Below, one piece after another: positions 24,484-37,465 of a stretch of DNA of 64,000 nucleotides. Made by a program: the position numbers and the translations under genes. Source of the stretch: Epiperipatus broadwayi (lineage: Eukaryota; Onychophora; Udeonychophora; Euonychophora; Peripatidae); contig JAQFVV010013303.1 of the NCBI GenBank assembly GCA_028023455.1, positions 62,001 to 126,000 on the forward strand. Reading direction: 5' to 3'. The notes below the pieces were generated by a model, which worked only from the letters and a program-made list of their open reading frames with translations, was not told where the DNA came from and searched no databases. How positions within the stretch are numbered: position 1 is the first letter of the stretch; every line of letters starts with the position of its first letter.

Positions 24484-25730
24484 CTATAGTAAAAAAATGT
24501 TTAAAGGAAACTTTATATCTGTTATCTTATCTACTAATTGCATGACATATCTTTCGTGAAATGAAATTAAGATATAGACAATTGATATATCTGTGGCTCA
24601 ATGACTTTATTGCACTGAACTTTTATAGTCGAAAATTACTCAGTTATTACTTAAATAGCCTAAAACTAAAATGAGAAAAATTGAAAGACATTCGTAGTAA
24701 CTTTATTGTAAGTTTGAAATGTGTCAATATTCTTGTATTAAACTCAATTAAAGCTAATTCCAAGTCACCTTTGTGTTACATTAATTGCTTGTTTCTAAAA
24801 TAGTTTTATAAAAGAGAAAAATATTCTGTACTAAATTAATGAAGGTTGAATTTTGTCTGTCAAATGTATAGATAATGATAATGAACTGAAATATTTGCTT
24901 ATACCTTGACCTACAATTGTAATAGTTTATTTTAGCTCATTTAAACAGATGGAAATTTCTACTTGCAAAATAATCCCACTCTTATGTTAAGAAGAGTTAA
25001 AGAAAAATTATTTGGAAGCAAATTTTAAAATGTTAAATGCAATTTTTTTTTTTTAAAAAAAAAAAAAATGTTTAAAAATGTGTCTTTTTTAAAAAAAAGA
25101 AATGGAATTAAAATGATGCTATATTATTGTACATGCAAACCCCCGGATCCCATAATATTCTCGGCTGAATAATTTGTTTATTTACTATTCTATTGATGGC
25201 TTATCCTTATTATTTTAATGTTTTATTATAGTGCTTCTTTGAACTTAAATATATCATTAAAGGAAGAAATTATTTTAACTTTAAGAATTATTAATAATAT
25301 GTTTTTTTAGAAATCTTTGCCATGCTTATGATGAATGTTTTGACCAGAAGCTTCGCGCTGTCAGATAAATTGTATTCAATAATTTATATACATATCTTGA
25401 ATGGAAAAACCAGTACGGAGCTGAAACTATGAACTGAAATTACTGTATTTTTTTTTATTTTGTGTTTTTTATTGTTTTTTTTTTTTAAAAAAAAGAAACC
25501 AGAAAAATATCTATGCTATATATATATATTTAAACATGTGCAATACTATTTAGCATAAATATGCCAGTTAAACTAATGTTATAATTTTAATCTTAATGGG
25601 TTTATTAGAATGAATAGAAATCCTACCATCCTCAGGTAATTTTATATTATTATATTTGTTAAAATAGTTAAAGCTTTACTTCATTAGTGTTTGAAATCAA
25701 TTAATATATATATATATATGTATATGCTCT
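24484..25730. other. AT-rich stretch without a recognisable gene
   Basis: T-run/A-run junctions at 25043-25068, 25085-25099 and 25469-25495. No other feature supported. Confidence 0.55.
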
Positions 25731-25843
25731 GCGCACAAATAATGAAGCTATTAAATGTAAATAAAATTATCAAAAGTTACCGCCAAGCACTTTCGGGACA
25801 ATTTATAGTTTAGTAGCTTCATTATCTGTGTGCAGAGCATATA
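25731..25843. mobile_element. Short MITE with about 30-bp inverted ends in a TA repeat
   Basis: The left end tatatgctctgcgcacaaat with aatgaagcta is mirrored on the right by tagcttcattatctgtgtgc and agagcatata, with two mismatches. The 113-bp unit sits in TA dinucleotides on both sides, which fits a TA target as used by Tc1/mariner-type MITEs. No coding content. Superfamily is inferred from the target only. Confidence 0.7.
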
Positions 25844-27635
25844 TATATATATATATGTTAAGCGTTTCACAAGTTAACTTATATAATCAATAATTTTATT
25901 CACAGAGATTTTGATATCTCATTCTTAGCTTATTTAAATGTATGGTATTTCATTCAGTTTTATTTTAAATTAGCCAAAGAGGTTTATCAGAGGGTTTCCA
26001 TTCATTTGTTTTATAAATGCTACATTAATAATAACTGCAAATATTTCTTTTTTTTATATGCATTGAGAATTAATATTCTCACATTTAATTTGCAATCTTT
26101 TAAATGTCCACTAGTCACTATATTTTAATATTTCATATTTTATTATGTGTGCATTGTACTTGTGCCTAGAATTTTTATATCCATTTAATTTTTAAGTATT
26201 TCTTATATTAGTTGGTTGACATAGTTTGCATTGTTGTTTCTGACATTGATCATATGCATTGTCTTTTAAAATTCTTATTGATGATGTAGTCAGTTCAAGT
26301 GATGTTTATATTTCGTTATTAGTTTAGTATTTGTTAGCTTCATAGAGCTAGGCTTTATTGTATTATTAGTATGTCTGATGGTGTGAACAAGGTCCTCCAT
26401 CCTTATTTTATGGCTTTTTCATGAGGTGATAGTGCTTGTTCCCATTGAGAATTATTGTATACCAGATATTTATATTTCTAGTGATTATGATCACATTTTT
26501 TGAAGTATTTAGATCCCAAGAAGAGGATCATCGTTTCCTGGTGCATCTTTCCTATTCCTGATGCACTGAGACAAGGTCCAGGTATCCTTTTTTCTGCCTC
26601 AAAGATAGGTACTTTGGGGAAGCCACCACATTCTTATTTAGCTCTGCAGATCATATATATACTTATTTTGGCATATCACTCATGATGTATTAATGTTAGA
26701 TCCACCACAGTAGGTGATGTTGCATTTGTTTTTTAGATATGTAATGACAAGATATGTTTGTTTGAGGAACTTTGCTTCTTCGGGTTGTAGTTAGCTATTT
26801 TAATGCTTAAAGGTATATCAATGTCTGAATTGTGTTGTTATGATAGTTTTATCATTCACAAAACAACCAACAATAAGTTATATATTTTTTTAAAGTATGT
26901 AAATTATACATATGGTATAAGTGGCAATTTACACATACTAATTTTAATATGTTCATCCAGAGTTTTCGCCACTGGATTTGTAAGTCTTTTAAATTTTAAT
27001 TTTAAAAACATTTAGTATAATAATTTTATGTGGACAGAATTTATTTAAAATGTGTATAAATTACCTCTGATGAGTAAGTGGCCCATACATCTAATTTAGT
27101 TTAAAGTTAGCTTAGCCATATTTAAATGCATCACTAGCTATAATATTAATAGTGTTGGTGTAACTAGTGATAATTTTTAAAATATATGCTGTATTTTGTA
27201 ATCCTAGCTTAGCATTTGTTTAGCTTAGGATGATGAATATAAACCTATTAGTGTGTTATTCTGATTTTTAAATGACACCACAATATTATTAAATATGCCA
27301 ATAAAAATAGAATTATGTTAGTTAAACTTCGACCATTGTAATTGAAGTATAAAGATTTGGAATCTCTAATTATTAAAAGAGATTAGAATTTAATATCAAA
27401 TAGCCTCTGCTTGCTCTGGTATGTATTTATTATTTTATTTTATTTTGTTTATTAAGAGAAACAGTTTTATAAGAGTTAAAGAGGAACACTCAGTAACTTT
27501 AGCCAGATACAATGTTATAAATTTGTTAAGTCAGAACAAAGTTTGAGTTAAAATATTTTTTAAAAGATTCCAGCGCTATCTTGGCAATGTTTATTATATT
27601 AACTTTTGTTTGTAATATTTCTGGGCTCAAATGTC
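25844..27635. other. AT-rich stretch; a GC-richer patch at 26370-26700 may be an old repeat
   Basis: Both strands of 26370-26700 have short open segments, such as 26500-26685 (plus), but none resembles a known family. Elsewhere no feature is supported. Confidence 0.4.
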
Positions 27636-27705
27636 TAGATGGCACCCTGGTAGTGCATATATCATAGATTGTGGTTAGATTCGATCTTCACTTTTTTTTC
27701 GATTG
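27636..27705 (+). repeat. tRNA-like sequence with T-run
   Basis: An A-box-like agatggcaccctggtagtgc is followed about 30 bases later by a B-box-like gtggttagattcgatct and then eight Ts, a typical RNA polymerase III stop. The acceptor stem is not evident. It may be a SINE head or a tRNA pseudogene. Confidence 0.4.
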
Positions 27706-27712
27706 TTATAAC

Positions 27713-27730
27713 TGGTGTCCAACGTGGGGC
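27713..27730 (+). promoter_or_regulatory. Primer-binding-site-like motif (tRNA-Lys type), plus strand
   Basis: tggtgtccaacgtggggc matches the retroelement primer-binding site complementary to the 3' end of tRNA-Lys1,2 with two differences. It is preceded by gttataac, like the spacer next to LTR C2. I did not recognise an LTR on its left. Confidence 0.45.
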
Positions 27731-28384
27731 TCGTATGATGAGAATAAAATAGGGGTTTACACTAATTTTATTCTTAAGTTTTTAAATTCATATTCATGGT
27801 TTTTTTTAATGTAGTAGCATGCTGATATATTCAGTAGATTCATTGATAAGTGATGTTCGGCTTTAATGCCCACTTTAGGTCTAACACGGTGGGAATGGAA
27901 AATATTTCACATTCATCTGGGTCCTTTCCACTTAAATGTAATATTAACAATAAGAAGCCCAAGTTATAAGCACAAACAAGCATTGCTCATCGTTCTGAGT
28001 CTTACAGGCTCGCGGAAACTTGATCCGCCTTCCCCTTTATTGGGATTCCTGCTAGAAATAGACTGATGGACATATAAAAGTGGTCTTATGTTAATATATT
28101 GTCTACTAGGACTCGGGGCTATGTCTTTCCCCTCTTCAGTAACCGCCTACCCGGTCAAATACTTGTGACTTACGTCTACTTCAGCCATGCTCGTGTTTTT
28201 GTTTTTTTTTAAAACATATCAATATATATATATATTTTTATATTTTAATAATCAGGGTTTAATTTGTTAGTTTTTTTTTTAAAAAAAAATTACTATTTAT
28301 TTTCCGGCTGTGAGTTTCTTTGGGTCATCGTTGTAACATTCTTTATCATTACAACTTATCTCAGGTTGTAGTTGTTAAATTGAA
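27731..28384. other. Interval between two opposed primer-binding-site-like motifs
   Basis: About 650 bp, moderately GC-rich in its middle part (27860-28190), with short open frames such as 27866-28066 (plus) but nothing that resembles Gag or Pol. It would be leader sequence of one or two truncated LTR elements if the flanking motifs are real primer-binding sites. Confidence 0.35.
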
Positions 28385-28402
28385 GCCCCATGTTGGGCAC
28401 CA
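28385..28402 (-). promoter_or_regulatory. Primer-binding-site-like motif (tRNA-Lys type), minus strand
   Basis: On the minus strand it reads tggtgcccaacatggggc, two differences from the tRNA-Lys1,2 type site. It lies six bases (ttataa) beyond the end of LTR C2, exactly where a primer-binding site should be for an element transcribed on the minus strand. This supports C2 as a true 5' LTR. Confidence 0.6.
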
Positions 28403-28408
28403 TTATAA

Positions 28409-29771
28409 GTTTTCCATTTTGCTAGGCCTCTACATGCTAATATAAATTGCACGCTAGTTGATCACGCTATGTCAAACAAGAAGAAAGTTGTATTTCTATT
28501 CTAAAAACAGCTATATTTCCTGACCAACTCAGCCTATTAATAGTTGAGAATTATGCTATCGCCGAAATCAGCTTTTAATTTATTTAATATGGGCACCAGG
28601 GACTTTTTATTCTAAAGAGTCCGCTGACTTCATCATATAACGACTTGCAAATAAAAAAGAAAAATACTTTTAAACTACTAAGTATTGCATCATACCGTAA
28701 CGAGAATTATTTTTTAAGTTTATTATTCCTGGGCTTATTCAAACATATTAGCAAAGGTAAATTACATTTTTAAAATATTATTAAACTAATAATAAATTTA
28801 ATAATAAAATAATAATTATTATTAATAACACACAAATGAAAATTGGTATTAGAAATATTTTTATTCTAATAGATAAAAAAATGTTTAAAAGAAATTATTA
28901 ATCAAATAAATTGGGGAGAACACACTTAATTCAGACATGAATCAATTAAAAAAAAACAATTTTACAATTACTGTTCACTTACAAATTTCTTCTAAAAAGT
29001 TCTTAAAAAAATGAATATCTTTTGTACAAGAAAATTAATGTCTCTATCGGGATCCTATTATAAGCTTATTTTTACGAGTAGTTTTTAAAATGGTTAACTT
29101 TGTCACAATCAGGATAATGAAGCATAACTTACCGGTAAGTTTTGTGAATTCAGTAGTAGATAACTATGCATAGTTTTTTGGGTAGAATTTTGGTTATTAT
29201 TTGATCTTGTGGTCCATTCTCCTAGTCAGTCACGAAGGCTTTTCCTGGTGTACATCTTCAGGTATGATGTTTGCAGAAGCTCCGGTTCACTCCGAAATGC
29301 CAAATTATTTCAGTGTAGGGTGATCCTGGATGTATTATTATCCAGGCCCGACTAGAGAGACTAACAGAACAAGATGTTCTTCAAATGGCTCCTGCCTTTT
29401 ATACTAGAGGCCCAGTTTTCCAACTTCTGCGCATATCTTTTGTTTGTCAAAATATACGATAATCTTATATATTCTTTATAAAATTTATGTAACAAAGTCT
29501 TTATTTTTTTCAGCAAAATTCTGCCATCTTTAATTAGTTGAAGTATTTTTACTTTCTCTTATCTAGATTGGTAATTTATGTCTTTTGTTCTCTCCAATTC
29601 TACTTTTATTTCTAATTACATTAAAAAAATACGAAAAAATAATTTAACTTTTACTGTACGTTATTTTTTTTTTAAAAAAAATTAGTCAAAAAAAATAATC
29701 TAAATTTACTTTTATTTTTTAGCTCTTACCAAATGCCAGTATATTTGCAACGTATATAAATAAACATTACA
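28409..29771 (-). mobile_element. LTR C2 (5' LTR of a truncated LTR retrotransposon)
   Basis: Aligns with C1 at 16090-17516 from ttccattttgctaggcctct to gcaacgtatataaataaaca, with many substitutions and small indels. The minus-strand TATA box lies at 29395-29404. Unlike C1, it is followed on the minus strand by a primer-binding-site-like motif. No coding region follows before the opposed motif at 27713, so the element is truncated or rearranged. Confidence 0.75.
29395..29404 (-). promoter_or_regulatory. TATA box of LTR C2
   Basis: Minus-strand gtataaaagg followed by caggagcc, at the position corresponding to the TATA box of C1. Confidence 0.55.
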
Positions 29772-30804
29772 ATATATATTTTTTATATTGTTTATTAATA
29801 AACCAAAGTATTATTATTTTAAAAGTTTTGTTTCTGTTGTTTTATTTTATATGAAAAATATTATTGTTTTGAGTTCCAAAAGTTCATAAAAATTTCATAA
29901 AGTATATAAAATATATTTTTATACTGGTTTAAATTATTTAAAGTCATGCTAATGTAGATGTTTCTCAGATTGAATCACAGTAACAAATAATCACAGAATT
30001 ACAGATACTTAATTGAATGCTCATTTTAAGGTCGATTTTTTAATTTATCATTATGTCTTCTCAGATTGAAGATTATGCAATGTGAAAGAAAGAATATTAG
30101 TGCTTCAGAAGAGTATTTACTATTTATTTTAAAGCTGCACATTGTTTATCATAATCTTGTATATTTTTAAAAGTTTATAATCCATCTGCATTTAAGGTCC
30201 TTAGTAGGTTGTCTGTGACTATGGGGAAAGGCATAAAAAGTACCCTTGTCCTTTTTCTTGCTTGAGTGATGTCTTGGGTAATAGGCCATTATTAATTTTA
30301 ATTTAGATTAATTAATCAAATCTTAATCTAATATTTTTTTGTTTAGTACTCCATGATTGAACATAAGGTATTTATTTTATGGTCAGCCAAGATATCACTT
30401 ACTTGTTTATTAATTCAAGCAGTTATTTAGTAGATAACTTAAACTGTTATCTTGCACAAGAATTTTAGTTTTAAAATCCCTGTAGAGTGTTTACTCTTGT
30501 TACCTTGTTAGTTATAATTTAGTGAGATAGTTCTTTTAAACAAAGTATAATTTGTGTTATTCAGAGTGTATGATCTGATAGTAGGCTGATTCTGATAACT
30601 ATTAAATATTGATTTCTATTATCTTTTATATTGTCTATGCTAAATTATTAATATGCCATAATAGTTATATTTGCATTGATATTGGATTTGGTCTCTATCC
30701 GATGTATATCTCTGGATCATCGTTCTTTCTTAAATTTATTGTAACTCCAATGAGTCAAGTTGTTAGGAGTCTCTAATAGTACAAGCATCTTAGTTTATCT
30801 TCAT
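29772..30804. other. AT-rich stretch without a recognisable gene
   Basis: No coding, repeat or RNA feature that I can support. Confidence 0.55.
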
Positions 30805-31310
30805 CTCTAATAGATTTCATCTCAATGTCATTTCATCTATTTCATTTCATCTTTTCCCATCTCCTTCCATCTTTTTTTAAAAATAATTTAGAATAGATTA
30901 GTTTATTTCATTTTGACCTCTCCATTTCATTTAATTCATTTTCCACTTTCATTTCCATTTTTGTCTAATATCTTCACCATTTTGTCATCTCCATCTTTCT
31001 CTTTCAAATCATTTAGAATAAATTAATTCATTTTCATCTCATAGATTAGTTCATAATTTTCATTCCCTCATTTTTCTCTCTCTCTTCATTATCATGTCCT
31101 TCTTATCTTCATTTTTTCATCTCTCTCTTCTGCTTAATTGGTTTGTCTCATCTTCATTCCATCATTTATCATATTTCCATCCCCATCTTATCTTCATGAT
31201 CATCTTTATTTCATTAAAAGGTTATAATTAGCACCCTCTCTTCCTCATCTTCATTTTCATCCCTTCTTCACCTTTTCTTCACCACACACCCCCTCTCTTG
31301 CTATTTAGGT
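30805..31310. repeat. Pyrimidine-rich degenerate simple-sequence region
   Basis: About 500 bp in which the plus strand is dominated by C and T in catttcatc, atctcc and cttcatttt-like words, with very few G. The words recur without a fixed period. It ends where the TA run before repeat A1 starts. Confidence 0.75.
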
Positions 31311-32119
31311 TACAATATATATATATATGTTTGTAAATTTCTATTTTTATTTCATTTTCACACTTGGAAGTTTCAATATTTTTACATTTGGAATAGTCCA
31401 TTACACTCTGAAGTAATATAGTGCAGGGAGAAGATATTAAGTTAGATAAGATTTTTTTATGTAAATAAAGTTTAGGTTAATTCTTTCTGTGTGACTTGAC
31501 TATTGGACACCACCATTGATTATGGGATAAGGTTAGAATTTTCTGATATTATTCCATATTAAGTATACACACTGTTACAGGACAGAATTTATGTTGATTG
31601 TTTATTTGTTTATTTAACTAATGATAGTCATATTTAGTTTATTCAGTGTGAATGACTAATTTTCTCATATGAATGTTTTATTCTATCAACTATATTTAAA
31701 TAGGGGTTTCAAAGAAGATAAAACAGCAATCATTGGAATTTGATGATGAAGCTCTTATGCATATATTTGCACACCAGAATTCGACAATGATGCTCTTATG
31801 TATATATTTGCATATTGTCATAAATTAGCTAGTCAGCTTTGTGATAATTATAATGATTAATCAATGATTTTTTGCTAATGTTAAATTTATTTGCTTTGTA
31901 AATTTGGGCCTGAACAATAAATACATTTAATCATTAATATGGTGGAGATATATACTTCACACACACATGTACATACATTTTTTATTATCATGTTAAAAGA
32001 GTTTGAAATTGTATGTGTTACCAAATAGATGTTGTCAGTTTGATTTTAATTAAAATTGGTCTCTAGTTGATCATCATTCATACAGCCATCCATTAATTTA
32101 TTATATAGTGCACACATAT

Positions 32120-32492
<373 letters not shown>

Positions 32493-32717
32493 TTTGAATA
32501 CTGAGGCATAATAGATTCTGAAAGAGGGATGAGGTATTGATGAACTAGCCTAAATTGTGTCTGAATTTAATGCATGGACAGAGTTATCCCATTGGAGGTA
32601 TATAGTCATTGGTTGGCTACCCCATCATGTCATTCACAGCATCCTATCTGAAGACCCTAAGTGTGACCATTGTAAGATACCTTCCCTCTTTCCTGGTGGA
32701 AAACTCAGACTATTACA

Positions 32718-35230
32718 TTCTGACATCCAGACTTTAGGGGATGAAACAGAAGTTTATAGGGAGGTCTAGTCATTGGAGTGCTAAAAAAATTTTTTTTTGA
32801 AAATTTCTTCTCTCAAAATTTCCACATATATATAATTCTAGTGCATTTATATGAGTAGCAATGGATTGACACACTCAACCATAAAAGTAATACATCTTAT
32901 GAGACACATGAGACATTTAATACAAGTCAACTGATGGATATGAAATAATAAACAGATACCATGAATAAATGACTAATTAATAAAAACAAGTTAAAATAGA
33001 TGAGATAGGTGGAAAAAACATAGGCTAAACAAAAAATAGGCATTAAAAACAACACATATACTAACAAAAGTATAAAATACAGGGAGGAATTAAATGAACA
33101 CTCAGTGGCAAGGGGCTAGAAGGAGATCTATGATTCCTATATATTTGTATTAATAAGGAAAAGTAACCACTTAATTATTAAGGAAAAAGTTTAATGATAT
33201 TGAGAAAGTGGAAGACAATTAGTAAGTAAGAATATGTAATATGTTGAAGAACCACAGAGTGATAATGATAGCAAGATAGAAGGTAATACTAGTAATATTG
33301 GGAAAGGGTCTTCATGGATCCCAATACTTGGGGTTCCATGATTGAGATTGAACACCCTTCACAGGCACAGGCTGTAAGTCAGTGTCACCTTGAGCCAAGA
33401 AGCACTCAGTAATGAAACTCAAGTGCTTGAAGTCAAAGTAGAACAGGCTACCAGAAATAAAATCACTTTGGAACAAATATTCTAAGTGATCGTGGTGATG
33501 AAAGCCACCATAGCAACCAAGAATGGCATGAATAATTTAGGGAAAAAATGGAAGGAGGATTTGAGAAGTGATATTAACAGTGTGAAAAAGGATTTGAAAG
33601 ATAAAATGAGTAATAGAATAGTTAATTTTTGGAGGAAAGCTTAAAAGAAAACATAGATAGTGTTAGGGAAGATATAAAAACAGAAGGGAAACATATAGAG
33701 ATTTAGCTGTCTACTGATATGGAGCAGTTGTCAAGAAACTTGAATAGTGTGTAAAGAGACAACTCAGATGAAGCTTGCTCTTGGTGACCCAAGATATGGG
33801 ATGGAGGGAAAAGACCTGAAATGCCAACAGTGATCTGAAGAGTTTAAATCTAGTATCATTGGGCAATTAAATATCAAATGGGATGAAGTGCACAAGAGTC
33901 AGCAAATCTGCAGAGATAAGATACATGCAGAACAAGAAAAGCTGCAAACCAAGATAAAAAATGAATTTCAAGATATACAATCAAGGAAAGACCATCTCTC
34001 TGTAACACAGTATCAAGACAGAGTTCTGTGAAAAGGCACTTGGAGCCCTAGATTGCCATCTGAAATGACTTGAGGACAAAATAGCCTCAGTAGAGATGGA
34101 CATGATCATAGACAAGACCACTCTCAAGAAACTTGTGGAGAATGCAACTGAAACATGGGATCAGGTTGATAGGGTAGATGAAACCATCAATCATGGGCTT
34201 TCAATGATTGAGTCTCAACTGTGCTGCTGGATGCCAACAATTGAAATGTGACAAGCCAAGATTGGCCAAAGGACTCGTGATAATAGGGGGAATTGAATGG
34301 CCTGGGAAACAACCTGTTGATCATCATAGAAGATTCAAATAAGAAGAGCGACCAGTGCCAAGAACCCAAAATTTATTCCAAACACACAAATTTGCAAATA
34401 TGGTGACAGCTTTAAAAGCACACCAGTACAAGGAAAAGGAATTACCACTAAAGAAAACTGTCACAACTACCACATCAGTTTGAGAAGATCAGATGTAGAT
34501 CATATGTCTGGCCATCTTATGTGTTTAATGTGACATTTGAAAGCTTTTCATCATATAGAAGATGATCAAAATAAAGGAAGTTGTTGCATCATGATAGTAA
34601 ATAGCACACAACAAACCAAGAAGGAAAAAGTTCCATAAGTTATGCAATACATAAAAACCCCTTTACATTTTTTGGGCATAGAAATAATAGTGCTTAAGAA
34701 GCAAATATAATGATGGACCTCAAGGATTGTAATCTGGGACATGTGTGCCAGACCAAACCCAAAGGTATAGACTCAAATATTGTTTTGCAAATTTTTTTAT
34801 ATGTAGCTATATAATCGATACCATAAATACATGGAAGAGACATTCAAAACCAAGTAGGGCATATATTGATGCACTTACAAGTGATGAAGACCACAACTTA
34901 TGGCCATTCTACAAAACACAGGGTATAGGCCAGCTAAGAAATATTTACTATCAAGCCACAATTAAACAAACCCAAATTGACACAGAAAGAAACATACTAA
35001 AAGTGTATCAACAATTATTAACTGGGATTTTCTAAAGGAACAAAAGCACAAAAAGCAATAGATACAACTTCAGCATAGAGGATAAAGTCTACCAAGATGC
35101 CCCATTTAAATAAACCACTAGAAAATATGTAACACAAATTTTATAAACAGTATGAAGGACTATTCACTATTGTGAAGCAGTCATATTCAAATGCATTTTG
35201 GATCAAAATGGAAGGGGAAGTTAAGGGAAC
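32718..35230 (+). pseudogene. Decayed retroelement internal region with coiled-coil coding remnants
   Basis: Plus-strand frames between about 33480 and 34210 yield broken Lys/Glu-rich helical segments, for example EEDLRSDINSVKKDLKDKM and QEKLQTKIKNEFQDIQSRK. A longer open piece of 96 codons lies at 34745-35035. Stops and frame changes are frequent. A coiled coil before the assembly domain is seen in some LINE ORF1 proteins and some Gag proteins. Position just right of LTR-like A1 favours Gag, but no nucleocapsid knuckle or protease motif was found. Confidence 0.45.
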
Positions 35231-35231
35231 A

Positions 35232-36070
35232 TATAACACCCACATTATCAAACCATATCTTGGTCAATCAGAATGATCACAGAGACTACATACTTAACTG
35301 AGAAGCAAATTAAATGATAGCCATGAGTTTTAGTTAAAGCTAGATGGAAAAGAGATAAGACCCCCCCAAAAATGGGGTCAATAATTTATGATGAGAATAT
35401 ACCCAAGTAATAACAAAAGCATTTACTGTGATACTTTAGAGTCAATGAGACAGGAGTTGATCCATGTGGAATGATGGACACTTCAATATTTAGTTTAGTC
35501 CTTAGAAAAATCCAGTAAGACTCAAAAAAAGGACCAGGATAAAGGCTAATGAGTTTAACTATGTGCCATCTACAATAGAGACATTACTGGTTGATTTCAA
35601 ACCATATCTTGGTCAATTAGAAAAATCCAGTTAAGACTAAAAAAAGAACCAGGATAAAGGCTAATGAGTTTAACTATGTGCCATCTACAATAGAGACATT
35701 ACTAGTTGATTTCAAACCATATCTTGGTCAATCAGAATGATCACAGAGACTACATACTTAGCTGAGAAGCAAATTAAATGATAGGCATGAGTTTTAGTTA
35801 AAGCTAGAAGGAAAAGAGATAACATTCCCCCCCAAAAAATGGGCTCAATAATTTATGATGAGAATATACCCAAATAATAGCAAAGGCAATTGCTGTGATA
35901 CTTTAGAGTCAACGAGACAGGAGTTGATCCATGTGAATGATGGACACTTCAATATTTAGTTTAGTTCTTAGAAAAATCCAGTAAGACTCAAAAAGGACCA
36001 GGATAAAGGCTAATGAGTTTAACTATGTGCTATCTACAATAGAGACACATTACTGGTTGATTTCATACCA
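35232..36070. repeat. Tandem duplication, period about 465 bp, with an extra partial copy
   Basis: accatatcttggtcaatcag starts a unit at about 35252 and again at 35717, and both continue through gatcacagagactacatact and ataatttatgatgagaatat. A smaller block, ccaggataaaggctaatgag, is present three times (about 35534, 35649 and 36000). C-runs (35360 and 35827) sit at equivalent places. Non-coding. Confidence 0.88.
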
Positions 36071-36289
36071 CTTAACTATCATAACAAAAGAGGGACCCAT
36101 GTAAGAATCTCTCTTTACTATTACGCAAGTAATAAAGCAAGACATTTTAAAGGAGTAGGAATATAGTTGAGGAAACAGCAGAAATTGTAATAAAGAAAAG
36201 AAAAGCAAAAAGCTAAAGCAATCTAATGCTGAACTAACATACAATCTAATTAAGTATTAAAATTTTAGTGATACCATAAAATTTTAACC

Positions 36290-37465
36290 CTGTAAGGGTA
36301 GCTTACAATCCTGTTGAAACCCATCCTTATGGTATCCCTGATAACTTAAACTCATTGCAAACATAAACTGAGATCATAGGTTAGATAGGCATTATCAATT
36401 TTTAATGCAAACATACATAGACATATAGGCATTAAAAGTTTAATATCAATAATTACTAGATGTAGTGTTAAAATGAAATAAATGATCTTTTACAATTTAC
36501 CTAATTAAAAAAACCTTATATATATACATATACTAATAATGAGTCATTTGTCAATGTGTAAACATCACTATTTAATACTTAGACTTTGTAGGCATAGTGA
36601 TGACCTAATGTCAAGTCAATACCTAGACAACCAATTGCTAGAAAATGGGAGTAGAATTTTGCTATCTAATTTTACTACTTAATTTTAACTTTATCTACAA
36701 CCTATATATATATATATATGCAACAATAAACAACTACAGCAATTTAAAAGAAAATGAAAGAGCTCATAAACAATGGAAATCAAGTCCAGTATAAAAGCAA
36801 ATCTAGTTCATTTCTGTCCTCTTTTGTCTTTTATCAAAGAGTAGGATAACCACATATAACCAGTATCTTAAGATCGAACCATAAAATTCAAGATAAAATG
36901 GATGACTCATTCCAAAATCTCATTCTAATTGTGTAATTTTCACAGTGTAAAAGTTTGAAAGAAATCACAATTAACATTTAACATAGAGAAAGTCGATAAT
37001 TTTCTAGCAATTTAATGAAAGAACTGAATTAATTTTAAGTTGATAAAAAATAACAGACCATTATTATTCAAATGAGAGAAAAGAAAATAATATATTGCCA
37101 ACATATATATATATATCTACTTGGACGATGAGTAAATTTTTTTTTATATAATTTTTTTAATATCAAATAAATTGAAGTTATTATAAATCACCAAGCAATG
37201 TATTCTGGCGAAATAAAGTTACCAAAAGATTGAGGAGTTAAGCAATGGCAGAAAAGGAAACAACATTTCGAGCATGTTTCCAGAGAATTCGAGTGAGTGA
37301 TTGGGGATTTATTGGAATAGAATGATGAGAATAAAGATAGACTGTATCCATGAATGACATTATTGATGGATTCAAAGACTTTAATCAGAGTAATTTAAAA
37401 AGTAATTGATATATCATGTGTTATATATTTAAAAAGTAATTGATATATCATGTGTTATATATATA
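36290..37465 (+). repeat. Repeat B, copy 2 (uninterrupted, LTR-like)
   Basis: Starts tgtaagggtagcttacaatc and runs colinear with copy 1, but without the C1 insertion. It therefore shows the empty site. TATA box at 36790-36797. Near its right end the block aaaaagtaattgatatatca is duplicated in tandem (about 37396 and 37428). It abuts repeat A2 directly. Confidence 0.8.
36790..36797 (+). promoter_or_regulatory. TATA box of repeat B copy 2
   Basis: tataaaag at the position corresponding to 17781 in copy 1, again followed by caaa and a ctagttcatt segment. Confidence 0.45.

Noticed and set aside
26370-26700. Open frame and GC-richer patch considered as a gene fragment
   Set aside because: Neither strand gives a family-like pattern, and there are no flanking splice or repeat signals.
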